From Longirhabdus pacifica (GTDB lineage Bacteria; Bacillota; Bacilli; Paenibacillales; DSM-105158), in the NCBI RefSeq assembly GCF_004115085.1, contig NZ_QXJP01000009.1, forward strand, positions 84,783 to 148,782: 64,000 nucleotides of DNA. The letters are read 5' to 3'. The translations under genes were made by a program, and so were the position numbers. How positions within the stretch are numbered: position 1 is the stretch's first letter; the number at the start of each line of letters is the position of its first letter. The notes under the pieces are model-generated. The model saw only the letters and a list, made by a program, of their open reading frames with translations. It was not told where the DNA came from and searched no databases. Positions 27,103-36,200 of the stretch are shown here, piece by piece.

Positions 27103-28605
27103 ATGACAGATGCGATCACAACGTTACGTGAATTAGATAAAAAAATTAACTATTATGGAGAAGCGATCAGTTTAATGTACTGGGATCTTCGTACGCATGC
27201 ACCGAAAAATTCTGTGAAAGCAAGATCACAAAGTATCGGATTATTATCTACTGAACAATTTAAATTGTCTACTTCAGATGAGATGGGGACATTGCTAGAG
27301 TCATGCAGCGAAGAGCAAACTTTTGCTAAACTGTCTGAGATGGATCAAAAATTAGTGAAGATGTTAAAGAAGCAATACGATAGAAGTAAGAAAATACCTA
27401 CAGAAATGTACCAAAAGTTCGTGGAGTTGACGACAACAGCAGAATCCGTATGGGAAGATGCAAAGGGTGATGCCGATTTCGCTTCATTCCAACCGTATTT
27501 AGAAGAAATCGTGGAATACAACAAAAAATTTGCTGAGATCTGGGGATATGAAGACAACCCCTACAATGCATTGATCGAAGATTATGAAACAGGGATGACA
27601 GTGGAAACGTTGGATAGGGTGTTTGCACAAGTGAAAGAGCGTATCGTTCCGCTTGTAGCTAAAGTAAGAGAAGCAGAGCAGCCAGACACTTCTTTCTTGA
27701 AGCAGCCGTTAGATATAGAACAACAAAAGAAACTAGGGGAGTTCGTGTTAAAAGAAATTGGATACGACTTTCAGAGTGGACGTATCGATGAAACGGTGCA
27801 TCCGTTTATGATCGACATCAATCACGGAGATATTCGTGTCACCACAGCGTATAAAGAAAATGACTTCATGTTTTCCTTCGGTTCTACTGCACATGAAGGT
27901 GGACATGCGCTATATGAGCAAAATATTGCGGAGAAGTTAGCGGGTACTTCGTTGTGCAGTGGTACCTCCATGGGTATACATGAATCACAATCTCGCTTTT
28001 GGGAAAATCAAATTGGATTAAGTTACGAGTTCTGGGAAAAATATTATAGTAAATTGAAAGAATTTTTCCCTGGGAAATTTGACGACGTTGCATTAGATGA
28101 TTTTTATGCAGCCATCAATCAGGCAGCTCCAAACTTGATTCGTATTGAGGCAGATGAATTAACGTATAACTTACACATTATGATTCGCTACGAATTAGAA
28201 AAATCATTAATTAGTGGCGAATTGAAGGTTGCTGATTTGCCGCAAGCATGGAATAAAAAATATGAGGAGTACTTAGGCATTACACCAAGTCATGATGGAG
28301 AAGGTGTATTACAAGACGTTCACTGGTCTGGTGGAAGCTTTGGATACTTCCCTACTTATTCACTCGGTAATATGTACGCTGCACAAATCACGCATGTGAT
28401 GAAACAAGAGATGCCTGCATATGAGCAGCATATTAGAGAGGGTAACTTCTCCCCTATCAAAGCGTGGTTAACGGATAAAGTATACCGTCATGGTAAAATG
28501 TTAACACCTAATGAATTAATTCAAGACATTGCAGGTGAAGAATTAAACCCGCAATATTTGATTGAATATATGGAAGAAAAATTCACTAAAATCTACAACT
28601 TCTAG
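27103..28605 (+). CDS. M32 family metallocarboxypeptidase, second of a tandem pair
   Basis: 500 residues, clearly paralogous to the preceding gene along the whole length. The metal motif reads AHEGGHALYE (HEGGH instead of HETGH), followed by the same HESQSRFWEN segment, so it should be catalytically competent. Differences concentrate in surface loops (for example GSFGYFPTYSLGN against GAIGYFPTYALGN near the C-terminal end). GGAGG precedes the ATG. The membrane protein gene starts only 9 bases after its stop, suggesting a three-gene operon. Confidence 0.92.
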   Translation: MTDAITTLRELDKKINYYGEAISLMYWDLRTHAPKNSVKARSQSIGLLSTEQFKLSTSDEMGTLLESCSEEQTFAKLSEMDQKLVKMLKKQYDRSKKIPTEMYQKFVELTTTAESVWEDAKGDADFASFQPYLEEIVEYNKKFAEIWGYEDNPYNALIEDYETGMTVETLDRVFAQVKERIVPLVAKVREAEQPDTSFLKQPLDIEQQKKLGEFVLKEIGYDFQSGRIDETVHPFMIDINHGDIRVTTAYKENDFMFSFGSTAHEGGHALYEQNIAEKLAGTSLCSGTSMGIHESQSRFWENQIGLSYEFWEKYYSKLKEFFPGKFDDVALDDFYAAINQAAPNLIRIEADELTYNLHIMIRYELEKSLISGELKVADLPQAWNKKYEEYLGITPSHDGEGVLQDVHWSGGSFGYFPTYSLGNMYAAQITHVMKQEMPAYEQHIREGNFSPIKAWLTDKVYRHGKMLTPNELIQDIAGEELNPQYLIEYMEEKFTKIYNF

Positions 28606-28614
28606 GGGAATGAC

Positions 28615-29586
28615 ATGGGAATAAGAACGTTAAAAACCGCTATCGCTGTGCTGATAGCGGTTTATCTTGCATATTGGTTAGATCTTCATTACATCATGTC
28701 CGCCGCACTTTTAGCGATACTGGGTGTAGACGTGACGAAGAAAAAGACATTTTTAAGCTCTTTTGTTCGCATGGCTGCATCTATTTTAGGGATGTCCATT
28801 GCTATCGTTATCTTTGCTGTTCTTGGATTTCATCTGTGGGTCATTCCTATCTTCATCTTTACGGCTATTGCTGTGTTGGTGAAATTGAAATTGCAAAGTG
28901 GGATTGTGACCAGCACCGTTATCGTGCTGCACTTAGTAGAACAGCAATCTCTAGCATTAGCCGCGATAGGCAATGAGGTCATGCTGCTCATCGTCGGCCT
29001 AGGTAGCGCGATGATCGTCAACTTAATTTATATGCCAGATGCAGAGGATGACTTGCAGCAGCATAAACATGATCTGGAAGATTTATTTTCCGTTATTTTC
29101 TCCAAAATGGTCAATCAACTGGAGCATCCGAATGAAGTATGGTCAGGAGAAGAGTTATTACAGGCAGAGGGCATACTACATGAAGCAAAGCATATTGTAG
29201 AAAATCAAAGTGAAAATATGCTGTTCAAGTCCAACACCGCTTGGGCTACATATTTTCATATGCGTGAGCAGCAGCTGCAATCGATTAAAAGAATGATGCG
29301 TCTCGTCTCGCATGTGTATCATCTATACACTCATAATAAAATGATTGCTGAACTTCTATCCGAACTAAGCGAAGATGTGAAAAATGAATTTTACACTGGG
29401 AATGTAGAGAAGAAATTAGGTGAATTAGAACAAAAATTTAAAGGGATGACACTCCCATTAACAAGAGAAGAATTTGAAGTGAGATCCGCACTACTTCAAC
29501 TTATTTTGGAGTTAGAACATTATATTTTTTACGCTAAAGAAAGCAAGAAAAAGAAAAAAATAATGCCTAGTTCAAAGAGCTTATAA
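28615..29586 (+). CDS. Aromatic acid exporter (ArAE/DUF939) family membrane protein
   Basis: 323 residues. The N-terminal half holds about six closely packed membrane helices starting RTLKTAIAVLIAVYLAYWL and ending AMIVNLIYMP. The C-terminal half is a cytoplasmic helical domain ending in a Lys-rich tail. This is the layout of the YqjA-like family, thought to act in efflux of aromatic acids or related compounds; the substrate here is unknown. A short GGGGA precedes the ATG, 9 bases after the second carboxypeptidase gene. Confidence 0.8.
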   Translation: MGIRTLKTAIAVLIAVYLAYWLDLHYIMSAALLAILGVDVTKKKTFLSSFVRMAASILGMSIAIVIFAVLGFHLWVIPIFIFTAIAVLVKLKLQSGIVTSTVIVLHLVEQQSLALAAIGNEVMLLIVGLGSAMIVNLIYMPDAEDDLQQHKHDLEDLFSVIFSKMVNQLEHPNEVWSGEELLQAEGILHEAKHIVENQSENMLFKSNTAWATYFHMREQQLQSIKRMMRLVSHVYHLYTHNKMIAELLSELSEDVKNEFYTGNVEKKLGELEQKFKGMTLPLTREEFEVRSALLQLILELEHYIFYAKESKKKKKIMPSSKSL

Positions 29587-29615
29587 ACTTTTTGTCACTT
29601 TAGCCTACTTTGTTG

Positions 29616-29624
29616 CATACACTT
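29616..29624 (+). promoter_or_regulatory. Candidate sporulation promoter -10 before cotE
   Basis: CATACACTT matches the B. subtilis sigma-E -10 consensus (CATACAnT). It lies about 45 bases before the cotE start, and B. subtilis cotE is known to have a sigma-E promoter. The -35 is not obvious. Confidence 0.55.
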
Positions 29625-29661
29625 AAGTAATGACAAAGAAGTGTTAGAGGAGGTTAGAAAT

Positions 29662-30252
29662 ATGTCATCCGCTAATCGTGACTTTCAATACAGGGAAATC
29701 ATTACAAAAGGTGTGATTGGCAAAGGAAGAAAGTTCTCGCAAATGAACCACGTCGTAACTCCGAACCACAAACCGACCAGTATGCTTGGCTGTTGGATTA
29801 TTAACCACGAATACGAAGCATTGCTATCTGAAAATAATCACGTAGAAGTAGTGGGTACGTTTGATGTCAATGTATGGTATTCCTATGATAAGAATACGAA
29901 AACGGAAGTGGTAAATGAAATTGTTTCGTATGTGGATATTGTAAAACTGCAATTTTTAGACCCCAATTATCGAGGGAACACATTGGAAGTCAGTGCTGAT
30001 GCAACGCAGCAACCTAGTTGCGTAGAAGCAAATATTGCACAAAATGGTAAAGATATTACGTTGAAAGTGGAACGTGAATTTAAAGTGGAAATGGTAGCTG
30101 AAACGAAATTAACGGTTCTTGTCACAGAAAATGGTGATGACGATAAGTTCATCGGACTGATGGACGAAGTTGATGGAGCCAATGACGACTTAGAATTCGA
30201 AGATTTAGATCCTGAATTTTTAGATGACGATTTTGATGATGAGTTAAACTAA
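29662..30252 (+). CDS. cotE: Outer spore coat morphogenetic protein CotE
   Basis: CotE assembles on the developing spore and directs formation of the outer coat. The 196-residue product has the full family pattern: YREIITKGVIGKGRKF at the N-terminus, SMLGCWIINHEY, FDVNVWYSYDKNTKTEV, YVDIVKLQF, QQPSCVEA, and a strongly acidic C-terminal tail (about 20 of the last 30 residues are Asp or Glu). GAGGAGG at 29647-29653 is 8 bases from ATG 29662; an in-frame GTG at 29641 lies before that ribosome site. Position upstream of mutS is conserved in Bacillus, here with one extra gene between. Confidence 0.95.
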   Translation: MSSANRDFQYREIITKGVIGKGRKFSQMNHVVTPNHKPTSMLGCWIINHEYEALLSENNHVEVVGTFDVNVWYSYDKNTKTEVVNEIVSYVDIVKLQFLDPNYRGNTLEVSADATQQPSCVEANIAQNGKDITLKVEREFKVEMVAETKLTVLVTENGDDDKFIGLMDEVDGANDDLEFEDLDPEFLDDDFDDELN

Positions 30253-30303
30253 CATCAAGGATGTATACATTATACGTACATTTCGTTGAAAAGAAGTGGT
30301 TGT

Positions 30304-31692
30304 ATGCATAATGTGTCTTATGTATTGTACGAAACAGGTAGTGATATGGACGCCCTTTTACAAAAACTACATATGCCCTCGGGGAGTTACCCATTGCAAG
30401 GGAATCAACGCATCACTTTGCAATGGGGTAAATATATGAAAAAGGATACACCATTTTATGTACTTAATCGCAAGCAAAGTGTGGACCAATTAAATAACCT
30501 TCAGCGAGTGAAACATATATTAGCTTTATATAATATGCACTACGAACCATACACACATCAATCGGAGTGGATGAAAAGCTATATTGTGCCTGTTTTTAAT
30601 TTGAATGTATTAGATGTGATTGAAAAATTCACGCGTCCAACGAAAACTACTTTTCGTTACCACGCGTTAGATGCTTCTCAATTATGGTATAAAAGAATAG
30701 CTCACGCTGCCATCAAATGTGTGTATGCATGTGGGCTAGATTTTGCGCTGGTGGAATTACAAATGCGAGGAAACGGGAAATGTACGATTCGTCACATTGA
30801 TCCTGCACCACATTGTGACGAAGCTGTAGCGTCCCGCTTTGCTGATGCCATACATCAATTTGATATGGACGTTGTAAAAGAGTATCGAAGAAAAGAACGT
30901 CCAATGATGGGATTAGATTTAGAATTTTTATTGGTGAAAGGGAATGAAGAAGTACTTCCTGCACATCACATTCTCCATAAAAATGGAATGATCGGCACAG
31001 ACTCCCTTTATGTGAACGATCATTATGAACAAGTGATTGCAGAGCTTCGTCCAAACCCAGCACCTGAGCCGAATCGATTGCTGAAGCACGTTTGGCAAAC
31101 GATGCAAAAAGCACATCATATGATAGAACCTGAAGATGTGAAGTGGTATGGAGGCGGTATGCCTTGCGATGGCTATTCCCTCGGCGGGCATATTCATTTG
31201 AGTAACATATGGCTCCATACTCATTTGTTAAGAACGTTGGACAATTACTTAGCCCTCCCACTGGTGTTATTAGAAGATAGTACAACAAAGCACAGAAGGA
31301 AAAAACACGGTTATTTAGGTAATTTCCGCCTTAAAAATCATGGTGGATTTGAATACCGTACATTGCCTAGCTTCATTGTATCTCCCCTGATTACAAAAGG
31401 GGTATTGGCATTGACTTATGTCATCACCCACCATTACAGGGAGTTAACCAAACAACCTTTGAACGATTACCACGTATTGAAGGCATATTTCCAAGGAGAT
31501 AAAGCTACGTTAAAGCCTATCGTACTAGACTTGTGGGAACAGTTAGAGCAGTGCGATAGTTATCAAAAATATAAAGCCTATTTACAACCGATGAAACAAA
31601 GTATCATAGACAACCGACATTGGGTAGAAAATAAAGACATAAAAACAAGATGGAAATTACACCCCACCTCGCAACGTCTTATTCAAGTATAA
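30304..31692 (+). CDS. Putative amidoligase (COOH-NH2 ligase type 2)
   Basis: A protein of about 460 residues whose C-terminal half carries the marks of the PhiEco32-type glutamine-synthetase-fold amidoligases: MMGLDLEFLLV (about residue 203), AELRPNPAPEP, DGYSLGGHIHLS, and NFRLKNHGGFEYRTLPS. These enzymes are predicted to join a carboxyl to an amine using ATP. The N-terminal 190 residues are not recognisable. Start at ATG 30304 after AAGAAGTGG is better than the TTG at 30286, which lacks a ribosome site. It is wedged between cotE and mutS, suggesting a modification of spore coat protein or peptide cross-links; that is inference. Confidence 0.72.
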   Translation: MHNVSYVLYETGSDMDALLQKLHMPSGSYPLQGNQRITLQWGKYMKKDTPFYVLNRKQSVDQLNNLQRVKHILALYNMHYEPYTHQSEWMKSYIVPVFNLNVLDVIEKFTRPTKTTFRYHALDASQLWYKRIAHAAIKCVYACGLDFALVELQMRGNGKCTIRHIDPAPHCDEAVASRFADAIHQFDMDVVKEYRRKERPMMGLDLEFLLVKGNEEVLPAHHILHKNGMIGTDSLYVNDHYEQVIAELRPNPAPEPNRLLKHVWQTMQKAHHMIEPEDVKWYGGGMPCDGYSLGGHIHLSNIWLHTHLLRTLDNYLALPLVLLEDSTTKHRRKKHGYLGNFRLKNHGGFEYRTLPSFIVSPLITKGVLALTYVITHHYRELTKQPLNDYHVLKAYFQGDKATLKPIVLDLWEQLEQCDSYQKYKAYLQPMKQSIIDNRHWVENKDIKTRWKLHPTSQRLIQV

Positions 31693-31700
31693 ACAATTCA

Positions 31701-31709
31701 TGTTATAAT
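31701..31709 (+). promoter_or_regulatory. Extended -10 promoter of mutS
   Basis: TGTTATAAT, an extended -10 element, lies about 35 bases before the mutS start. No strong -35 is visible, as is usual for extended -10 promoters. Confidence 0.5.
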
Positions 31710-31743
31710 AAAGGATGAATGAAATAAGAGCTGGGGGAAAGTA

Positions 31744-34506
31744 ATGGCACAGTATACTCCAATGATCATGCAATATTTAGAAATAAAAAAGCAGGCTACA
31801 GATGCTTTTTTGTTTTTTCGTTTAGGAGACTTTTATGAACTATTTTTTGAGGATGCAAAGTTAGCATCAAGAGAGTTAGAGATTACATTAACAGGTAGAG
31901 ATGGCGGGGCCAAAGAGCGCATACCGATGTGCGGTGTTCCGTACCATTCTGCCGAAAACTATATTGCTAGATTAATAGATAAAGGTTATAAAGTAGCAAT
32001 TTGCGAACAAGTAGAAGCGCCACAACAAGGTAAGGGTGTGGTGAAGCGGGAGATCGTCCGTGTCGTCACACCTGGAACATATACGGAAGTGAGCCAAGAT
32101 AAAGCAAATCATAACAACTTTATGGTTAGTATGTTACATAGTGGGTCTTCGTATGCGCTGGCAGCTTGTGACTTATCGACTGGGGAATTGTATCATACGT
32201 GTTTCGAAGGAACATGGGATCAGTTTATGGATGAAGTCATGATGTACGAGCCTTCGGAAATCATGGCGGAGGCATCCTTGTGGGATTCGTTGTCCACTCA
32301 TCCTCCATTACAGTTGAAAAACGTAGTGATGACAGAAAGCAGTGTTCCATCATCCTATGCAGCGCTATTGGAACGCACTTTTTCCAGTCAGGAAGTGGCT
32401 GCGCTGCAACCTGTAGGTAAAATGTGTATTGCCATGTTAGTAGACTATATTGCACGTACACAGAAAAGAGCACTAACCCATATCACTCATATACAAACCT
32501 ATACCTCCAATCAATATATGGTCATTGACCCCTTCTCCAGAAGGAACTTAGAGCTGACGGAAACGGTGCGAGATCATGATAAGAAAGGTTCCTTATTGTG
32601 GCTGTTGGACGATACTGTAACGTCCATGGGAGGAAGGTTGCTGCGTCGTTGGCTAGATAAGCCACTGATGAATGAGCAGCATATTCATGCACGATTAGAA
32701 GCAATTGAAACCTTGGTTGACCAAGTTATTTTACGAGAAGATGTGAGAAGTCACTTAAAAGGCATTTACGATTTAGAACGTCTAGTAGGTAAAATATCTT
32801 TAGGAAATGTCAATGCTAGAGACTTAGTGGCACTTCGTCAATCGTTGCAGCAAGTTCCATTATTAGTACAGGAGTGTGCCCAATCATCTTCATCTACGTT
32901 AAAACAGATGAGTCGTCAAGTGGATTTATGTCAAGATGTCCATAAACTTATTGATCATGCGATCGTGGATGAACCGCCTTTGACTGTAAAAGAAGGTGGT
33001 ATGTTCAAGAAAGGGTTCGACGCCTATCTGGATCAGCTCCGAGAAGCAAGTAGTAACGGGAAGCAGTGGATTGCTGAACTGGAGAAACAAGAGCGAGAAG
33101 ATACAGGCATTAAGTCACTTAAAGTAGGATATAACAAAGTTTTCGGTTATTATTTAGAAGTAAGGAAAGCGAACATTCATCTGCTGCCTGAAGGGAAATA
33201 CGAACGTAAACAAACGTTAACGAACGCAGAGAGATACATTACACCGCAGCTAAAAGAGAAAGAAGCTCTCATTTTAGAAGCGGAAGATAAAATGACCGAC
33301 TTAGAATATGATATGTTTCTACAATTGCGTGAACAGCTGCTGCCGCATATTCCGAAGCTACAATCGCTAGCAACGTTCATTGCGGAGATGGATGTACTAC
33401 AGTCACTATCCACCATCAGTAGTAAGTACCAATTTGTCAAACCAGAAGTAAGTGCGAAGTATGCACTGCATGTAGAAGCAGGAAGACATCCTGTGGTGGA
33501 AAAAGTGTTGGAAGATGAACACTTTATCGCTAATGACTGCCACCTTCATGAAGAAGAAGCGATGATGTTAATTACAGGCCCGAATATGGCAGGGAAAAGC
33601 ACGTACATGCGACAAGTGGCATTAATTTTAACGATGGCGCAAATTGGATGTTTTGTGCCAGCCAAAAGAGCAGTGTTGCCTATCGTCGACCGTATTTTCA
33701 CCCGTATTGGTGCTGCTGACGATTTAGTTGGTGGACAGAGTACGTTTATGACGGAAATGAAAGATATTCAAACGATGACGGAGAAAGCAACGTCCCAAAG
33801 TTTGCTTATTATCGACGAATTAGGTCGAGGTACCTCCACTGGAGAAGGCATGGCGATCGCCCAGTCCGTTATTGAGTTTATCCATGAGAAAATTGGCTGT
33901 AAAACATTAGTCTCCACTCATTTTCATGAATTGGCGCACTTAGAGGAAAGTTTGTCTCGCCTCAAAAACTATAGTATGGCTGTCAGTGAAAAAGAAAATA
34001 AAGTCACGTTCCTTCGTAAATTAGTGGAAGGTGCAGCAAGTTCAAGTTACGGTATTTACTGTGCACAAATAGCAGGTTTGCCATCTAGTGTGATTGATAG
34101 AGCTTACAGTTTGCTACAAGGACAAGCATATGAAGAAGACAATAATAATACTCAGGTTATTTTATCTTCTTCTGGGTTTGACGCTAAACAAACTAATGGA
34201 TTTATTGCTGAATCAGCAATTGATTCTACGTCTGAATTTATATCTGACCAAACTTCTGACGCTACATCTACATCTACATCTACATTTACATCAGAACCTA
34301 TTTCTAAGCTTGACGCTGAGCCTGAGCAGCTATCTTTATTTCAAGGTTCAAAAGAGATGAATAGTATAAAAAAGAAAGAAATAAAACAAGGAAATGACAA
34401 ATATGTAAACAACATAATGGACACATTAAAAGGAATGGATTTAATGAATATGACACCGATGGATGCCATGAATATGTTGTATGATTTGAAAAAACAAGTA
34501 AAATAG
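31744..34506 (+). CDS. mutS: DNA mismatch repair protein MutS
   Basis: The mismatch-recognition ATPase. Mismatch-binding domain I starts MQYLEIKKQ and contains FLFFRLGDFYELF, with the Phe-x-Glu wedge in DFYELF. The ATPase has Walker A GPNMAGKST (about residue 615), DELGRGTST and STHFHEL. After the ATPase, a Ser/Thr/Asp-rich linker of about 60 residues contains a run encoded by a TACATC hexanucleotide repeat (about 34262-34292), then the sliding-clamp-binding motif QLSLFQ. At 920 residues it is somewhat long because of this linker. GGGGGAAAG precedes the ATG. Confidence 0.97.
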   Translation: MAQYTPMIMQYLEIKKQATDAFLFFRLGDFYELFFEDAKLASRELEITLTGRDGGAKERIPMCGVPYHSAENYIARLIDKGYKVAICEQVEAPQQGKGVVKREIVRVVTPGTYTEVSQDKANHNNFMVSMLHSGSSYALAACDLSTGELYHTCFEGTWDQFMDEVMMYEPSEIMAEASLWDSLSTHPPLQLKNVVMTESSVPSSYAALLERTFSSQEVAALQPVGKMCIAMLVDYIARTQKRALTHITHIQTYTSNQYMVIDPFSRRNLELTETVRDHDKKGSLLWLLDDTVTSMGGRLLRRWLDKPLMNEQHIHARLEAIETLVDQVILREDVRSHLKGIYDLERLVGKISLGNVNARDLVALRQSLQQVPLLVQECAQSSSSTLKQMSRQVDLCQDVHKLIDHAIVDEPPLTVKEGGMFKKGFDAYLDQLREASSNGKQWIAELEKQEREDTGIKSLKVGYNKVFGYYLEVRKANIHLLPEGKYERKQTLTNAERYITPQLKEKEALILEAEDKMTDLEYDMFLQLREQLLPHIPKLQSLATFIAEMDVLQSLSTISSKYQFVKPEVSAKYALHVEAGRHPVVEKVLEDEHFIANDCHLHEEEAMMLITGPNMAGKSTYMRQVALILTMAQIGCFVPAKRAVLPIVDRIFTRIGAADDLVGGQSTFMTEMKDIQTMTEKATSQSLLIIDELGRGTSTGEGMAIAQSVIEFIHEKIGCKTLVSTHFHELAHLEESLSRLKNYSMAVSEKENKVTFLRKLVEGAASSSYGIYCAQIAGLPSSVIDRAYSLLQGQAYEEDNNNTQVILSSSGFDAKQTNGFIAESAIDSTSEFISDQTSDATSTSTSTFTSEPISKLDAEPEQLSLFQGSKEMNSIKKKEIKQGNDKYVNNIMDTLKGMDLMNMTPMDAMNMLYDLKKQVK

Positions 34507-34685
34507 ATATAAGATGAAGAAATATTGAATTACAAGTTTACGCCTTACGCCTCAGATGCCAGGCGTAAAGGTGGATATGGAGATTTCTCCATCTTATGTT
34601 TAGCGGTAATAAGTTGGTTGAACAAGTTCATCCAACTTATCTATAAGAAGAAATAATGAATTACAAGTTTACGCATTTTTGCATT
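34506..34685 (-). repeat. Multi-hairpin intergenic repeat, copy D plus truncated copy
   Basis: An inverted copy fills the mutS-to-protease gap: ATAAGATGAAGAAATA, ACAAGTTTACGCCT with the complement AGGCGTAAA, GATTTCTCCATCTTATG, and the AAGTTGG / CCAACTT arm. A second start of the same element (AAGAAATAATGAATTACAAG) follows at 34643 and breaks off after about 40 bases. An open frame running through it at 34656 is an artefact of the repeat. Confidence 0.65.
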
Positions 34686-34730
34686 ATTCATGGGAACTAT
34701 AACATGCCTATGAAAAGAGAGGAGATTTAT

Positions 34731-36167
34731 ATGCTAAAGCAAAGGTTGAGCTGGAAACGATTAATAGCCGTACTATTTCTATTTGCAGTTGTGATATCCG
34801 CAGTATCTTTCTCTACGATGGAGGCAGACACCACCCCAAATAAAATACAGGAAGTATATGATTTATTAAATGAGAATCATTTAGAAGGCAACAAAGAAGA
34901 GGAAATGACGAATGCGGCTATTCAGGCCATGGTAGAGGTGTACGGTGATCCATACACGCAATACTTTAATCCTGAAGAGTGGAAAGAGTTTCAACGTACA
35001 ATGCAGTCATCTTATGTTGGTATTGGTGTAAGGATTGCCCAAGATGAAGAAGGTATTTCTATTGTTGAAGTTTTCGATGAGTCTTCTGCGAAGGAAGCAG
35101 GTTTAAAATCTGGTGACTATATTACAGCGGTAGAAGGCAACGCGGTAGGCGATAAAACAACATCGGAGTTAGTACAAGAAATTATAGGACCAGAGAAGAC
35201 AAAAGTAAACATTACGATCACAAGAGATGGGGAGAAAATGGACTTTAAGTTAGAAAGACGACAAGTCCAAATCCCAGCAGTACAAAGTTTCATGTTTTCA
35301 GATGGTGTAGGTTATTTGCAATTAAACTCATTCAGTGAAGATGCAGACAAAGAGTTTGCAAACGGATTGGAAAGTTTACAAAAAGAAGATATGCAATCGC
35401 TCATCATAGATTTGCGTAATAACCCTGGAGGTTATTTAGATATTGCATTAAACATTAGTAAATTGTTTATCGAAGAAGGTACATTGATTTACACGAAAGA
35501 TAATAAAGGGGACCTAGAAGGTTTAGCCATTAAAAACGGGAAAGAAGCACAACATCCAATTACAATTATGCTGAATGAAAACAGCGCGAGTGCTTCCGAG
35601 GTGCTTTCTGGGGCACTACAAGATTACGAATTAGCAACCATAGTGGGCACCAAGTCTTTTGGTAAAGGAAGTGTGCAGCGTTTATTTCCGCTAACAGACG
35701 GCTCCATGATTAAAATTACGATGGAAGAATATTTAACACCGAAAAAGAGAAAAGTCAATGGTGAAGGACTACCGCCAGACGTGAATGTTGAAGGTGCAGC
35801 AGAACAGCTTATTACTGCCATGCATACGGCTGGGGTCAAAAACTTTAATATTTCATTGAATGAAGAGCTTATTTCGATTAATGATAAAGAATATTCTACT
35901 GATGTAGAGCTTGTAGAAGAAAACGGAAATGTATACGCACCTGTTCGCTTTTTAGCATCGTTAATTGGCGCAGAGGTGAAATGGAACAGTGAAGCAGAAC
36001 AAGTCGAATTAGTAATCGGTGAACAGTCTCAAGTTTTAAAAGAAAATGAATACCAGTTGTATCGTGACGGTAAAAACTATGTAGATGTTCAGCATTTTGC
36101 ATCACAATACAGCATCTTAGAAGCTACAGCAAAAGAAGACGGATGGCAATTTACTATTAAAAAATAA
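34731..36167 (+). CDS. Secreted S41 carboxyl-terminal processing protease with stalk domain
   Basis: 478 residues. An N-terminal membrane anchor/signal (RLIAVLFLFAVVISAVSF) is followed by a PDZ domain (VGIGVRIAQ, SAKEAGLKSGDYI), then the S41 catalytic core: YLQLNSFSE, LIIDLRNNPGGYLD, the nucleophile Ser in NENSASASEVLSG, and the general-base Lys in SFGKGSVQ. After the protease, about 110 residues form a copper-amine-oxidase-N-like domain (NGNVYAPVRFLASLIGAEVKW) where B. subtilis CtpA has a peptidoglycan-binding domain. AGAGGAG sits 7 bases before ATG 34731. Its place between mutS and mutL is unusual. Confidence 0.9.
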   Translation: MLKQRLSWKRLIAVLFLFAVVISAVSFSTMEADTTPNKIQEVYDLLNENHLEGNKEEEMTNAAIQAMVEVYGDPYTQYFNPEEWKEFQRTMQSSYVGIGVRIAQDEEGISIVEVFDESSAKEAGLKSGDYITAVEGNAVGDKTTSELVQEIIGPEKTKVNITITRDGEKMDFKLERRQVQIPAVQSFMFSDGVGYLQLNSFSEDADKEFANGLESLQKEDMQSLIIDLRNNPGGYLDIALNISKLFIEEGTLIYTKDNKGDLEGLAIKNGKEAQHPITIMLNENSASASEVLSGALQDYELATIVGTKSFGKGSVQRLFPLTDGSMIKITMEEYLTPKKRKVNGEGLPPDVNVEGAAEQLITAMHTAGVKNFNISLNEELISINDKEYSTDVELVEENGNVYAPVRFLASLIGAEVKWNSEAEQVELVIGEQSQVLKENEYQLYRDGKNYVDVQHFASQYSILEATAKEDGWQFTIKK

Positions 36168-36200
36168 GAATAAGTAAGGAAAAAGTAAGGGGTCGAAAGC

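Noticed and set aside
34656..34730. N-terminal extension of the S41 protease
   Set aside because: These codons lie in the truncated repeat copy; the ribosome site and signal peptide place the start at 34731.
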